From positions 124,001 to 188,000 of the forward strand of contig NZ_JAUSUL010000002.1 of assembly GCF_030814015.1 (NCBI RefSeq): 64,000 bases of DNA. The letters are read 5' to 3'. The position numbers and the translations under genes are program-made. Under the pieces are notes generated by a model. The model was given only the letters and a program-made list of their open reading frames with translations, was not told the DNA's origin and searched no databases. Numbering within the stretch: the first letter of the stretch is position 1; every line of letters begins with the position of its first letter. Positions 17,970 to 27,256 of this stretch are shown in pieces. Source of the DNA: Amorphus orientalis. GTDB lineage: Bacteria > Pseudomonadota > Alphaproteobacteria > Rhizobiales > Amorphaceae.

Positions 17970-19366
17970 TGGGCCATACGTCCGTCGCGCTGCAGCTTAT
18001 CCAGCGTGTCGTCGAGGGTCTTGCGGGCTCGCGTGGCCAGCTCGTCCACCTCCTCGCGGGTGATGACGAGCGGCGGCGCGATGATCATGGAATCGCGCAC
18101 CGCGCGCATGACGAGCCCGTTGCGGAGCGAGAAATCGCGGCACATCGTGCCGACCTCGCCCTCATTGTCGAAGCGGATGGACCGGCTCGGCTTCGCCGGT
18201 ACCAGTTCCAGCGCTCCCATGAGCCCCTTGATCCGGGCCTCGCCGACCAGCGGATGGTCGCCGAGGGCAAGCCACCGCTCGGCCAGATAGGGCGCGATAT
18301 CCGCGGCCCGTTCGACGACGCCTTCCTCCTCAAGGATGCGGAGATTCTCCAGCGCGGCCGCGCAGCAGGCGGGATGGCCGGAATAGGTGAAGCCGTGGAA
18401 GAACTCGCCGCCTTCCTCGATGAAGGTGTCGGCAACCCGGTCGGAGACCATCACGCCGCCGATCGGCAGGTAACCCGAGGACAAGCCCTTGGCGATAGGC
18501 ATCAGGTCGGGCTTCAGCCCGAACACTTCCGAGCCGAACCATTTGCCCAGGCGCCCGAATCCGGTGATCACCTCATCGACCACGAGCAGGATATCGTAGC
18601 GGTCGCAGATCTGCTTGATCTCGGGCCAGTAGGTCTCCGGCGGAATGATCACGCCGCCGGCGCCCTGGATCGGCTCCGCGATGAAGGCGGCGATCTTCTC
18701 CGGGCCGTGCGCCTCGATCGCATGGGCGAGTTCGCGCGCCGCCCAGACGCCGAACGCATCCGGGTCGAGCTCGCCTCCTTCGCCGAACCAGTAGGGCTGC
18801 GGAACGAAGGCGATCCCCGGGATCGGAAGTCCGCCCTGACCGTGCATGGCGCGCATGCCGCCGAGGCTCGCACCGCCGATCGTGGAGCCGTGGTAGGCGT
18901 TCCAGCGCGAGATGATCGTCTTCTTCTCGGGCTTGCCCTTCAGGTCCCAGTAGGTACGGACCATGCGGATGACGGTGTCGTTGGATTCCGAGCCGGACCC
19001 GGTGAAGAACACGTGGTTCAGGTGCGACGGCGCGATCCGGGCGAGCTTCTCCGCAAGGTCGATGGCGGGCTTGTGCGTCGTCTTGAAGAAGGTGTTGTAG
19101 TAGCTGAGATCCGACATCTGCCGGTGGACCGCGTCCGCGATCTCGCGCCGGCCGTGACCGATCTGCACGCACCACAGCCCCGACATGCCGTCCAGCAGCC
19201 GGTTGCCGTCGGAATCGGTGATCCAGCAGCCGTCGCCGCCGACGATGACGCGCGAGCCTTCGGCGTTGAGCGCGCCGGTGTCGGTGAAGGGATGGATGTG
19301 GTGGGCGGCGTCGCGGCGCTGAAGCGCGGCCGTCGTCTCCGGATCGTTCGAAAACGCCTCAGACAT
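17966..19366 (-). CDS. spuC: Class III aminotransferase, putrescine/polyamine:pyruvate type
   Basis: A 466-residue PLP-dependent omega-transaminase. It shows DGMSGLWCVQIGHGR, NTFFKTTHKPAIDLAEKLA, the substrate-pocket region SGSESNDTVIRMVRTYW, the PLP aspartate in LLVVDEVITGFGRLG and the Schiff-base lysine in PIAKGLSSGYLPIGG. The family includes SpuC (putrescine-pyruvate) and beta-alanine-pyruvate enzymes; position between puuA and puuB favours a polyamine substrate. It overlaps puuA by 8 bases and puuB by 4 bases, so all three are co-translated. Confidence 0.88.
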   Translation of the reverse strand: MSEAFSNDPETTAALQRRDAAHHIHPFTDTGALNAEGSRVIVGGDGCWITDSDGNRLLDGMSGLWCVQIGHGRREIADAVHRQMSDLSYYNTFFKTTHKPAIDLAEKLARIAPSHLNHVFFTGSGSESNDTVIRMVRTYWDLKGKPEKKTIISRWNAYHGSTIGGASLGGMRAMHGQGGLPIPGIAFVPQPYWFGEGGELDPDAFGVWAARELAHAIEAHGPEKIAAFIAEPIQGAGGVIIPPETYWPEIKQICDRYDILLVVDEVITGFGRLGKWFGSEVFGLKPDLMPIAKGLSSGYLPIGGVMVSDRVADTFIEEGGEFFHGFTYSGHPACCAAALENLRILEEEGVVERAADIAPYLAERWLALGDHPLVGEARIKGLMGALELVPAKPSRSIRFDNEGEVGTMCRDFSLRNGLVMRAVRDSMIIAPPLVITREEVDELATRARKTLDDTLDKLQRDGRMAQ

Positions 19367-20756
19367 TGAGGAGAAGATACTCCCGTTCCCAGGGCGAGAT
19401 CACCCGCATGAAGGTCTCGTATTCCGCCTGCTTGATGGCGCGATAGGTGTGCACGAAGCTCTTGCCGAACAGTCCGACCAGTTCGTCGCACTCCTCGAAC
19501 AGGGCGACCGCTTCCAGAAGGCCCCGCGGCAGGCCGTAGGGCAGTTCGCGCGCGGATCCGTCGATCGGCTCGTCCGGCGACAGTTCGCCCTCGATGCCGA
19601 GATAGCCGCAGGCGAGCGATGCCGCCAGCGCAAGGTACGGATTGGCGTCGGAGGACGGGACCCGGTTCTCCACCCGGCGGCTGGCCGGGGGGGAGTGGGG
19701 CACGCGCAGGCCGACGGTGCGGTTGTCGTAGCCCCAGTAGACATTGATCGGCGCCGTCGTCCAGCGCTCCAGCCGGCGATAGGAATTCACGTAGGGCGCC
19801 AGGATCGCCATCACGTGGGGCAGGTATTTCTGCTGGCCCGCGATGAAGGAGAAGAACTCCTTGCTGGGCGTGCCGTCCTGCGTGGAAAAGATGTTCCGGC
19901 CGGTCTCGATCTCCACCAGGGAGTGGTGGATGTGCATGGCCGAGCCCGGTTCGTTCGACATCGGCTTGGCCATGAACGTGGCGTACATGTTGTGGCGCAG
20001 CGCCGCCTCGCGGATGGTGCGCTTGAACAGAAAGACCTGGTCGGCCAGGTCGATCGGGTCGCCGTGGAGAAGATTGATCTCCATCTGCGCCGCGCCTTCC
20101 TCGTGGATCAGCGTGTCGATCTCCAGCCCCTGGGCCTCGCCATAGGCGTAGATGTCGTCGAAGACGTCCTCGAACTCGTTGACGGCTGCGATCGAGAAGG
20201 ACTGGCGTCCGATCTCCGGCCGGCCGGAGCGGCCGATTGGCGGCTCCAGCGGATAGTCGGGATCGGTGTTCGGCTTGACCAGATAGAACTCGATCTCCGG
20301 CGCTACCACCGGCTTCAGGCCACGATGGCGGTAGAGATCGACGATGCGGCGCAGCACCTGACGCGGCGCATGGTCGACCGGACGGCCGTCGCGATAGCGC
20401 GCGTCGTGGATCAGCTGGGCGGCCGGATCGCTCGCCCACGGCACGACGGCGAGCGTCGAATAGTCCGGGTCGAAGATCAGGTCGGAATCGCTCGGGTCGT
20501 GCTTGAAGTTGTCGTCCTCCTCCGGATAGTCGCCGGAGATCGTCTGGGTGAAGATCGATGTCGGCATCGTGATCGAGGGGCCGGCGGCGAACTTCTCCGT
20601 GGGCATCATCTTGCCCCGCGCCACGCCCGCCTGATCCGGGACGATGCACTCAACGTCCTGGATCCGGCGCTCCTTGAGCCATCGCACGGCTTCCTCGTGC
20701 GATGAGACGCCACGGGCGGTTTCCGTCTCGACGAGCGAGCGGTCTTCGATGCTCAT
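19359..20756 (-). CDS. puuA: Gamma-glutamylpolyamine synthetase (glutamine synthetase family)
   Basis: A 465-residue glutamine-synthetase-fold ligase thought to join glutamate to putrescine or another amine with ATP. Signals are EIEFYLVKPN (metal-binding glutamates), HEEGAAQMEINLLH, MAKPMSNEPGSAMHIHHSL (ATP/His region) and RVPHSPPASRRVENRVPSSDANPYLALA. The usual adenylylation tyrosine loop of GlnA is not recognisable. It is the first gene of the minus-strand polyamine operon and faces a second synthetase of the same family across a 280-base divergent region. The start was set at MSIEDRSL. Confidence 0.87.
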   Translation of the reverse strand: MSIEDRSLVETETARGVSSHEEAVRWLKERRIQDVECIVPDQAGVARGKMMPTEKFAAGPSITMPTSIFTQTISGDYPEEDDNFKHDPSDSDLIFDPDYSTLAVVPWASDPAAQLIHDARYRDGRPVDHAPRQVLRRIVDLYRHRGLKPVVAPEIEFYLVKPNTDPDYPLEPPIGRSGRPEIGRQSFSIAAVNEFEDVFDDIYAYGEAQGLEIDTLIHEEGAAQMEINLLHGDPIDLADQVFLFKRTIREAALRHNMYATFMAKPMSNEPGSAMHIHHSLVEIETGRNIFSTQDGTPSKEFFSFIAGQQKYLPHVMAILAPYVNSYRRLERWTTAPINVYWGYDNRTVGLRVPHSPPASRRVENRVPSSDANPYLALAASLACGYLGIEGELSPDEPIDGSARELPYGLPRGLLEAVALFEECDELVGLFGKSFVHTYRAIKQAEYETFMRVISPWEREYLLLNV

Positions 20757-20904
20757 TTTTTCACGCGTGCTCCCGGCGCTTCGCCCAGGTCGCATCCTCA
20801 GTGATTGATGTTGGGGCCGACCGCCGCGAAACCGGTGACGGGGACCGAAAGGAACAGGGGGATGACCGGCGAGGCCGATGACAAACCTGAAGCCACTGTT
20901 TGAC

Positions 20905-20933
20905 ATAATAGAGGGTTGGCCGGAAAGTGCCTA
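20905..20933 (-). promoter_or_regulatory. Possible promoter of the puuA-spuC-puuB operon
   Basis: On the minus strand TAGGCA and TATTAT are spaced by 17 bases, a fair match to a housekeeping promoter, about 150 bases ahead of the puuA start. On the plus strand a TTGACA (20899-20904) overlaps it but has no good partner at the right spacing. The region serves two divergent glutamine-synthetase-like genes and could hold an operator between them. Confidence 0.35.
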
Positions 20934-21039
20934 GACTGCGGTCGGTTTCCTTGAGGATCCGCACTGCCGGGAATCAGTGACCAAGGTAAACCGCGTGCCC
21001 GCCGACCGAGGCGCGCCGGAATGTGCAGCTCCTTATCCG

Positions 21040-22416
21040 ATGACATCAGACACCCAGGTGGACGCCGCCGGCCCGCTCGACGAGGTCGAGCGCTATCTCG
21101 CGCGCTATCCCGACACCGAAGCCCTCGAACTCCTGATCGCCGACACCAACGCGGTCATGCGGGGCAAGTGGGCGCCGGCCAGCACCATCGAGAAGGCATT
21201 CACCACGGGCGTGGCATTTCCCCTGTCCATGTTCGGGCTCGACGTCTGGGGGCGGGAGGTCATGGAGACCGGGCTCCACGTGGATACCGGCGACCGCGAT
21301 GGCTTCTGCACCGCCGTGCCCGGCTCGCTCCGCCCAGTGCCGTGGGCCGATATTCCCACGGCACAGGTCATGCTGACCATGACGACGGAAACCGGCGAAC
21401 CCTTCCACGGCGATCCGAGGCGGGCGCTGGAGAAGGTGGTCGCGCGCGCGGCCGGGATGGGGCTGCGGGCTTGCGTGGCTTTCGAGCTGGAGTTCTATCT
21501 GCTGACCGCCAGGCCCGGCGAGACCCAGGCGGAAGCGTTCCGGCCGGTGCTGTCGCTGGGCGATGGCCCCGACCGCCAGAACATGTACGCGCTCTCCGAT
21601 CTCTCCGCCCATGCGAGTTTTTTTTCGGAGGTCCGCGCCGGTGCGGCGGCCCAGGGACTGCCCATTGACACCATCCTGTCGGAGGCGGCGCCCGGCCAAT
21701 TCGAGATCAATCTGAAGCATCGCACCGACGCCATGGGCGCGGCCGACGACGCGCTCCTTCTGAAACGCCTGATCCAGGAGACGGCGCGGCGCCACCAGCT
21801 GCGGGCGACGTTCATGGCCAAGCCGTTCATGGCGTGGGCCGGCAACGGGATGCACGTTCACGTCAGCCTGGTCGACGGGGCCGACTGCAACATCTTCGCC
21901 GATCCTTCCAAGGGCGAGACGGTGCTGGAGTCCGCCGTCGCCGGGCTGATCGACACCATGGCGGCGTCGATGCTCGTCTTCGTGCCCACCTGGAACGGCT
22001 ACAGGCGTCTGTTGCCGGGCTCCTATGCGCCGACCCGGGCCGCCTGGGGCCACAACAACCGCTCCGTCGCCGTGCGCATTCCGGCGGGTGAGGGGGCCGC
22101 GACGCGCATCGAACACCGGATCTCCGGGGCGGATGCCAATCCCTACCTCGCGCTTGCGGCGGTGCTGGCGGCGATGCTCGACGGGATCGAGGGGCATCGC
22201 AAACCGCCGCCGCCTACCGACCGCAACGCCTACGAGGCGCCGGCTCCGGAGCTTCCCGACCAGCTCGACGATGCGGTCCGGCTGTTCCGCAAGTCGGACT
22301 TCATCCGCCGCACCTTCGGCGTCGAATACCGCTCCATGTTCGCCGCCATCAAGGACGCCGAGATCGCCGCGTTCCGCGAAGAGATCTCGCCGCTGGAACG
22401 GGCCACCTATCTCTAG
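21040..22416 (+). CDS. Second glutamine synthetase-family ligase, likely gamma-glutamylpolyamine synthetase
   Basis: A 458-residue paralogue of the divergent puuA gene, with FELEFYLLTARPGE, SEAAPGQFEINLKHRTD, MAKPFMAWAGNGMHVHVSL and RIPAGEGAATRIEHRISGADANPYLALA. It is not GlnA, since genes for nitrogen assimilation are absent and the closest context is polyamine use. It is followed by potFGHI. A GTG start at 20977 would add 21 residues; the internal ATG (MTSDTQVDA) was preferred because similarity begins shortly after. The two copies may act on different amines. Confidence 0.85.
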   Translation: MTSDTQVDAAGPLDEVERYLARYPDTEALELLIADTNAVMRGKWAPASTIEKAFTTGVAFPLSMFGLDVWGREVMETGLHVDTGDRDGFCTAVPGSLRPVPWADIPTAQVMLTMTTETGEPFHGDPRRALEKVVARAAGMGLRACVAFELEFYLLTARPGETQAEAFRPVLSLGDGPDRQNMYALSDLSAHASFFSEVRAGAAAQGLPIDTILSEAAPGQFEINLKHRTDAMGAADDALLLKRLIQETARRHQLRATFMAKPFMAWAGNGMHVHVSLVDGADCNIFADPSKGETVLESAVAGLIDTMAASMLVFVPTWNGYRRLLPGSYAPTRAAWGHNNRSVAVRIPAGEGAATRIEHRISGADANPYLALAAVLAAMLDGIEGHRKPPPPTDRNAYEAPAPELPDQLDDAVRLFRKSDFIRRTFGVEYRSMFAAIKDAEIAAFREEISPLERATYL

Positions 22417-22579
22417 TCCGGTTCAGGCGCGCAACGGTCCGCGCCCGCAAACGCGCCATGCCTGCAAACAGTGCATGCCGATGGCCGGCTGGTTGGAAAA
22501 CGGTTGAGCGGGGGCCGCTCCTTCCGTACCTTGGCCGCAATACAGGCTCGATCCCACATGCTCCAGAGGGGGAGATTTT

Positions 22580-23674
22580 ATGCGTGGATACCTGCTGAGC
22601 GGACTGGTTGCGGCTGCCATGATGGCCGGCGCGCCGGCAATGGCACAGGACAAGGTCGTCAACGTCTACAACTGGTCGGACTATATCGACGAATCCATCC
22701 TCGCCGACTTCCAGAAAGAGACCGGAATCAAGGTCAACTACGACGTCTTTGATTCCAACGAGCTCCTGGAAACGAAGCTTCTGGCCGGATCGACCGGCTA
22801 TGACGTGGTGGTCCCGTCGGCGACCTTCCTGGCCCGTCAGATCCAGGCCGGTGTGTTCCAGAAGCTCGACAAGTCGAAGCTCACCAACATCGACAACATG
22901 TGGCCTGCGATCGAGCAGCGCGTCGCCAGCTACGATCCGGACAATGCCTACTCGGTCAACTACATGTGGGGCACCACCGGCATCGGCTACAACGTCGACA
23001 AGGTGAAGGAGCGGCTCGGTGACGATGCGCCGCTGAACTCCTGGGCGCTGGTCTTCGATCCGGCGAATGCGGAGAAGCTCGCCGACTGCGGCATCCAGAT
23101 GCTGGACGCACCCGAAGAAGTCATCCCGGCGGCGCTCAACTATCTCGGTATCGACCCGAACACCCGCGACGCGGACTCGTTCAAGAAGGTCGAGGAGATG
23201 TTCGCCAAGGTCCGGCCGTACATCCAGAAATTCCACTCTTCGGAATACATCAACGCGCTCGCCAACGGTGACATCTGCGTCGCCATCGGCTGGTCGGGCG
23301 ACGTGTTCCAGGCCGCCGACCGCGCTGCATCCGCCGACGCGGGCGTCGAGGTTGCCTATTCGATCCCGAAGGAAGGCGCCCAGATGTGGTTCGACCAGAT
23401 GGCGATCCCGGCAGATGCGCCGCACCTGGAGAACGCGCTCACCTTCATCAACTACATGATGAAGCCCCAGGTGATCGCGAAGGCGACCAACTATGTCTGG
23501 TACGCCAACGGCAACAAGGCATCGCAGGAATATATCGATCCTGAAATCCTGAACGACCCGCAGGTCTATCCGCCGGAAGACGTGCTGGAGCGGCTGTTCG
23601 TCGTGGAGCCCTACAATCCGCGCGACCAGCGGATGCTCACCCGCACCTGGACCACCATCAAGTCGGGCATCTGA
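22580..23674 (+). CDS. potF: Periplasmic polyamine-binding protein of ABC importer
   Basis: A 364-residue solute-binding protein with a Sec signal peptide (LLSGLVAAAMMAGAPAMAQ). The mature start KVVNVYNWSDYIDES is the hallmark of PotD/PotF proteins; SATFLARQIQAGVFQKLDKSKL and YMWGTTGIGYN follow. It captures putrescine or spermidine in the periplasm for PotGHI. It has an excellent ribosome site (GAGGGGGAG) and is followed by a stem-loop, as is common for highly made binding proteins. Confidence 0.93.
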   Translation: MRGYLLSGLVAAAMMAGAPAMAQDKVVNVYNWSDYIDESILADFQKETGIKVNYDVFDSNELLETKLLAGSTGYDVVVPSATFLARQIQAGVFQKLDKSKLTNIDNMWPAIEQRVASYDPDNAYSVNYMWGTTGIGYNVDKVKERLGDDAPLNSWALVFDPANAEKLADCGIQMLDAPEEVIPAALNYLGIDPNTRDADSFKKVEEMFAKVRPYIQKFHSSEYINALANGDICVAIGWSGDVFQAADRAASADAGVEVAYSIPKEGAQMWFDQMAIPADAPHLENALTFINYMMKPQVIAKATNYVWYANGNKASQEYIDPEILNDPQVYPPEDVLERLFVVEPYNPRDQRMLTRTWTTIKSGI

Positions 23675-23707
23675 GCCGGGCGCCGGGGCATACGCCCACT
23701 CCACTCG

Positions 23708-23738
23708 GGTCTGCGCGCCAAATCCCGGGGCGCAGACC
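23708..23738 (+). terminator. Stem-loop between potF and potG
   Basis: A perfect 9-base stem, GGTCTGCGC pairing with GCGCAGACC around a 13-base loop, followed by GTTTCC. There is no long T run, so it may act as a partial terminator or protect the potF 3' end and lower expression of the distal transporter genes. Confidence 0.55.
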
Positions 23739-23821
23739 GTTTCCGGTGGGCCGCCCGGTGCGGCCTTCTTCCTCGGGCCGGGCCGTGTCACGGGTTCGGC
23801 GGTTCAGGCGGGCAACGCGAC

Positions 23822-24970
23822 ATGGCCAAGCAGGCTCTCGGTCCGATCCGGCGCTCCTTCGCGCCCTGGGACGATCCCGACCGGTCGCCCCTCATCCACT
23901 TCAAGTCGGTGACCAAGCGGTTCGGTGATTTCGTCGCCGTCGACCGTGTCGATCTGCCCATCTACGAGCGCGAATTCCACGCGCTTCTGGGGCCATCCGG
24001 CTGCGGCAAAACCACCTTGATGCGCATGCTCGCCGGCTTCGAGGAGCCGAGCGAAGGCGACGTCCTGCTCGACGGCCGCAGCCTGAAGGGGGTTCCGCCC
24101 TACAGGCGGCCGGTGAACATGATGTTCCAGAGCTACGCGCTCTTTCCCCACATGAGCGTGGAGAAGAACGTCGCGTTCGGCCTGAAGCAGGACGGCATGG
24201 CCAAGAGCGAGATCGGCGACCGGGTCGCCGAAATGCTCAAGCTGGTCCGGCTGGAACAGTTCGCCAAGCGCAAACCGCACCAGCTTTCCGGCGGCCAGCG
24301 CCAGCGCGTCGCCCTTGCGCGCTCGCTGGCCAAGAAGCCGCGGGTTCTCTTGCTCGACGAGCCCCTCGGCGCCCTCGACAAAAAGCTGCGGGAGGCCACC
24401 CAGTTCGAGCTGACCGACCTGCAGGTCGAGCTCGGCATGACCTTCCTGATCGTGACCCACGACCAGGAGGAGGCGATGACGGTGGCCGACCGCATCGCCG
24501 TCATGGACCAGGGCGCCATCCGGCAGGTCGCCACGCCTTCTGAGATCTACGAGCAGCCCTCCTCGCGCTACGTGGCCGACTTCATCGGCGACATCAACAT
24601 CGTGGAAGGCCGGATCGAGCCCGGGGCTAACGGGGTGACCCGGCTGGTGGCTCCTGACAGCGGGCTGGTTATCGAGACCGAGCAGACCCTCGACGAGATC
24701 CCGGAGACTGCCTGGTACGCGATCCGTCCGGAAAAGCTGCGGGTGTCGCTCGACGAGCCCTCCGAGGCCTCCGTCAACACGGTCTCCGGCGAAATCTGGG
24801 ACATCGCCTATCTCGGAGACGTGTCGATCTATCACGTGAAGCTGGACGACGGCACCGTGGTGCGCGCGACGACGGCCAACACCACCCGTCTCGTCGAGCG
24901 TCCGATCTCCTGGGACGACCGGGTCTGGCTGAGCTGGGACCGGACGGCGGGCATCATCCTCACCCGGTAG
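23822..24970 (+). CDS. potG: Polyamine ABC transporter ATPase
   Basis: A 382-residue ABC ATPase that powers polyamine uptake from the inner face of the membrane. Walker A is GPSGCGKTT (near residue 58), signature LSGGQRQRVALARS (near 158), Walker B LLLDEPLGALD and switch histidine VTHDQEEA. The C-terminal 100 residues form a TOBE domain (WYAIRPEKLRVSL, GDVSIYHVKLDDG) of the CUT1/Pot type. It follows the binding protein and precedes two permeases. Confidence 0.94.
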   Translation: MAKQALGPIRRSFAPWDDPDRSPLIHFKSVTKRFGDFVAVDRVDLPIYEREFHALLGPSGCGKTTLMRMLAGFEEPSEGDVLLDGRSLKGVPPYRRPVNMMFQSYALFPHMSVEKNVAFGLKQDGMAKSEIGDRVAEMLKLVRLEQFAKRKPHQLSGGQRQRVALARSLAKKPRVLLLDEPLGALDKKLREATQFELTDLQVELGMTFLIVTHDQEEAMTVADRIAVMDQGAIRQVATPSEIYEQPSSRYVADFIGDINIVEGRIEPGANGVTRLVAPDSGLVIETEQTLDEIPETAWYAIRPEKLRVSLDEPSEASVNTVSGEIWDIAYLGDVSIYHVKLDDGTVVRATTANTTRLVERPISWDDRVWLSWDRTAGIILTR

Positions 24971-25000
24971 CCGGGCAGGGGCGCGGAGGGCGCAAGCGAC

Positions 25001-25999
25001 ATGTCGAACGACGAGGCGGTCCGCATCAGCGAATTGACGGGCGAACCGATGCCCGGCGGGCGCGACGTCGACCGCTCGGCGCGTGGCCGGCTGGGTACCC
25101 GGATCGGCCGCTGGCTGGTCACGGCGCTTCCCTATGCCTGGCTTCTCGCCTTCTTTCTGCTGCCCTTCCTGATCGTCTTCAAGATTTCGTTCTCGACGAT
25201 CGACATCGCGATGCCGCCCTACACGCCGGTGTTCGAGCTGTCGGAGGGGCTGTCGGCGAACCTGGCGAAGCTCCGCGACTTCACCATCGAGAACTACACC
25301 TTCCTGACTCAGGACGCGCTCTACTATCTGTCCTATCTGTCGAGCATCAGGATCGCCCTGGTCTCCACGCTGCTCACGCTGCTGATCGGGTTTCCGATGG
25401 CCTACGGAATGGCCCGGTCGCCGCGGGAATGGCGCCCGCTTCTGGTCATGCTGGTCATCCTGCCCTTCTGGACGAGCTTCCTGATCCGGGTCTACGCCTG
25501 GATGGGCATCCTCAGCCGGGAAGGCCTGCTCAACCAGTTCCTGATCTTCCTGGGCGTCGTCGATCCGGCCAACCCGCTGGTGATCCTGTCGACCACCACC
25601 GCGGTCTATATCGGCATCGTCTATTCCTACCTGCCGTTCATGGTGCTGCCGCTCTACGCCACGCTGGAGAAGCTGGACGAGTCCCTGCTCGAAGCGGCCG
25701 CCGATCTCGGCTGTCCGCCCTGGAAGGCGTTCTGGCAGATCACGGTGCCGCTGGCCGTACCGGGCATCGTCGCCGGCTCGTTCCTGGTCTTCATTCCGGC
25801 CGTCGGCGAGTTCGTCATCCCGGACCTGTTGGGCGGATCCGACACGCTGATGATCGGCCGGACGCTGTGGGCGGAGTTCTTCACCAACCGCGACTGGCCG
25901 CTGTCGTCGGCGATCGCCGTCATCCTTCTTCTGATCCTGGTCGTTCCGATTGTCTACTTTCAGAACCATCAGGCGCGCCTGCAGGAGAGCGGGAAATGA
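25001..25999 (+). CDS. potH: Polyamine ABC transporter permease
   Basis: A 332-residue inner-membrane permease with a cytoplasmic N-terminal stretch and six membrane segments (YAWLLAFFLLPFLIVFKISF first). The ATPase-contact EAA loop reads EAAADLGCPPWKAFWQITVPLAVPG. The stop codon overlaps the potI start (ATGA), so the two permeases are made together and probably pair as a heterodimer. Confidence 0.93.
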   Translation: MSNDEAVRISELTGEPMPGGRDVDRSARGRLGTRIGRWLVTALPYAWLLAFFLLPFLIVFKISFSTIDIAMPPYTPVFELSEGLSANLAKLRDFTIENYTFLTQDALYYLSYLSSIRIALVSTLLTLLIGFPMAYGMARSPREWRPLLVMLVILPFWTSFLIRVYAWMGILSREGLLNQFLIFLGVVDPANPLVILSTTTAVYIGIVYSYLPFMVLPLYATLEKLDESLLEAAADLGCPPWKAFWQITVPLAVPGIVAGSFLVFIPAVGEFVIPDLLGGSDTLMIGRTLWAEFFTNRDWPLSSAIAVILLLILVVPIVYFQNHQARLQESGK

Positions 26000-26829
26000 A
26001 CCGGGGACCGAGCTGGTTCAACATCACCTCCATGGTGCTCGGCTTCGCCTTTCTCTATCTGCCGATCGTCCTTCTGGTGATCTATTCCTTCAATGCCGGG
26101 CGGAACGTGGCCGTCTGGGAGGGCTGGTCGACGCGGTGGTATTTCGAGCTTCTGAACAACGAGCAGCTCCTGGCGGCCGCCTGGGTGACGATCCGGGTCG
26201 CCGTGCTGTCGGCCACGGTGGCCACGGTGCTGGGCACCATGGCGGCGCTGGCGCTGGTGCGCGGCGGCCTTTTTCGGGGGCGCAGCCTGTTCTCCGGCAT
26301 GGTCTACGCGCCGCTGGTGATGCCGGATGTGATCACCGGCCTGTCGCTACTGCTCCTGTTCGTCGCGATCGATTTCTCGCGCGGCTTCTGGACCATCACG
26401 ATCGCTCACATCACCTTCTGCATGTGCTACGTGGCGGTCGTGGTGCAGTCGCGGCTGATCACCTTCGACCGGTCGCTTGAGGAAGCCGCCCTCGATCTCG
26501 GTGCGACGCCGGTGAAGGCGTTCATGGCGGTGACGCTGCCCATCATCGCCCCGGCGGTGGCCGCCGGCTGGATGCTGGCCTTCACCCTGTCCCTCGACGA
26601 TCTGGTGATCGCCTCGTTTACCACGGGCCCCGGCGCGACCACGCTGCCGATCAAGATCTATTCGGCGGTGCGCCTGGGCGTCTCGCCAGAAATAAACGCG
26701 GTCTGTACGATCCTGATCGTTATCGTCACGATGGGTGTGCTCACGGCGTCGATCTCCATGAAGCGGCAGGAGGTCCGTCGACGGCGCGACGAACGCATGG
26801 CCCAGGCCGCCAACGCCGCGGCGGCCTAA
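25996..26829 (+). CDS. potI: Polyamine ABC transporter permease
   Basis: A 277-residue permease, partner of PotH. It has six membrane segments (SMVLGFAFLYLPIVLLVIYSF first) and the EAA loop EAALDLGATPVKAFMAVTLPIIAPA. The start ATG (MNRGPSWFN) overlaps the potH stop by 4 bases with GGAGAGCGGG as ribosome site. The frame is open further upstream but only inside potH. It ends the transporter operon. Confidence 0.93.
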   Translation: MNRGPSWFNITSMVLGFAFLYLPIVLLVIYSFNAGRNVAVWEGWSTRWYFELLNNEQLLAAAWVTIRVAVLSATVATVLGTMAALALVRGGLFRGRSLFSGMVYAPLVMPDVITGLSLLLLFVAIDFSRGFWTITIAHITFCMCYVAVVVQSRLITFDRSLEEAALDLGATPVKAFMAVTLPIIAPAVAAGWMLAFTLSLDDLVIASFTTGPGATTLPIKIYSAVRLGVSPEINAVCTILIVIVTMGVLTASISMKRQEVRRRRDERMAQAANAAAA

Positions 26830-26857
26830 CGTCATCGCCGATACGGGACTTGCAGAC

Positions 26858-27256
26858 ATGCTTCACGAACTGTCGGGAAGCGCGGGCAACGTGATCGGCC
26901 TCCAGGCCGATGGCCCACTCACGGTTGCGGATTATCAGACCTGGGTTCCGGAGCTGCTTCGCCGGGCGGAGAGCGATCCGTCCGGCAGGATCCGGGTCCT
27001 GATCGAGATGGCCGGCTTCGAGGGCTGGGATTCGGTCGCCGCCTTCTGGGAGGAGATCAAGAGCGACGCGGTCCTGATCGGCAAGGTGGAGCGGCTCGCC
27101 ATCGTCGCCCACAGCCTGGCCGACCGGTTGATCGCCGATGCCGCGGGCGTCGTCATGCCCGGGCGGGTGAAGGCCTTCGACGAGGAGGAGATGCCGGCCG
27201 CCTGGGCCTGGCTGAAGGCGACGGAGAGCGACGGTACGGTGCCGTCCTCAGCGTGA
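26858..27256 (+). CDS. STAS/SpoIIAA-like protein
   Basis: A 132-residue soluble protein of the SpoIIAA-like (STAS/SEC14-type) family: VIGLQADGPLTVADYQTWVPELLRRAE, RVLIEMAGFEGWDSVAAFWEEIK and KVERLAIVAHSLADRLIADAAG match the family's strand-helix pattern. The family is thought to bind lipids or partner proteins; no enzyme activity is known. It follows potI by 28 bases and may be in the same message. Its 3' end overlaps by 9 bases the 3' end of the converging oxidoreductase gene. Confidence 0.8.
   Translation: MLHELSGSAGNVIGLQADGPLTVADYQTWVPELLRRAESDPSGRIRVLIEMAGFEGWDSVAAFWEEIKSDAVLIGKVERLAIVAHSLADRLIADAAGVVMPGRVKAFDEEEMPAAWAWLKATESDGTVPSSA

Noticed and set aside
20915..20932. TTGGCCGGAAAGTGCC as a sigma-54 promoter before the second GS-like gene
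   Set aside because: The GG and GC elements are one base too close for the required spacing.
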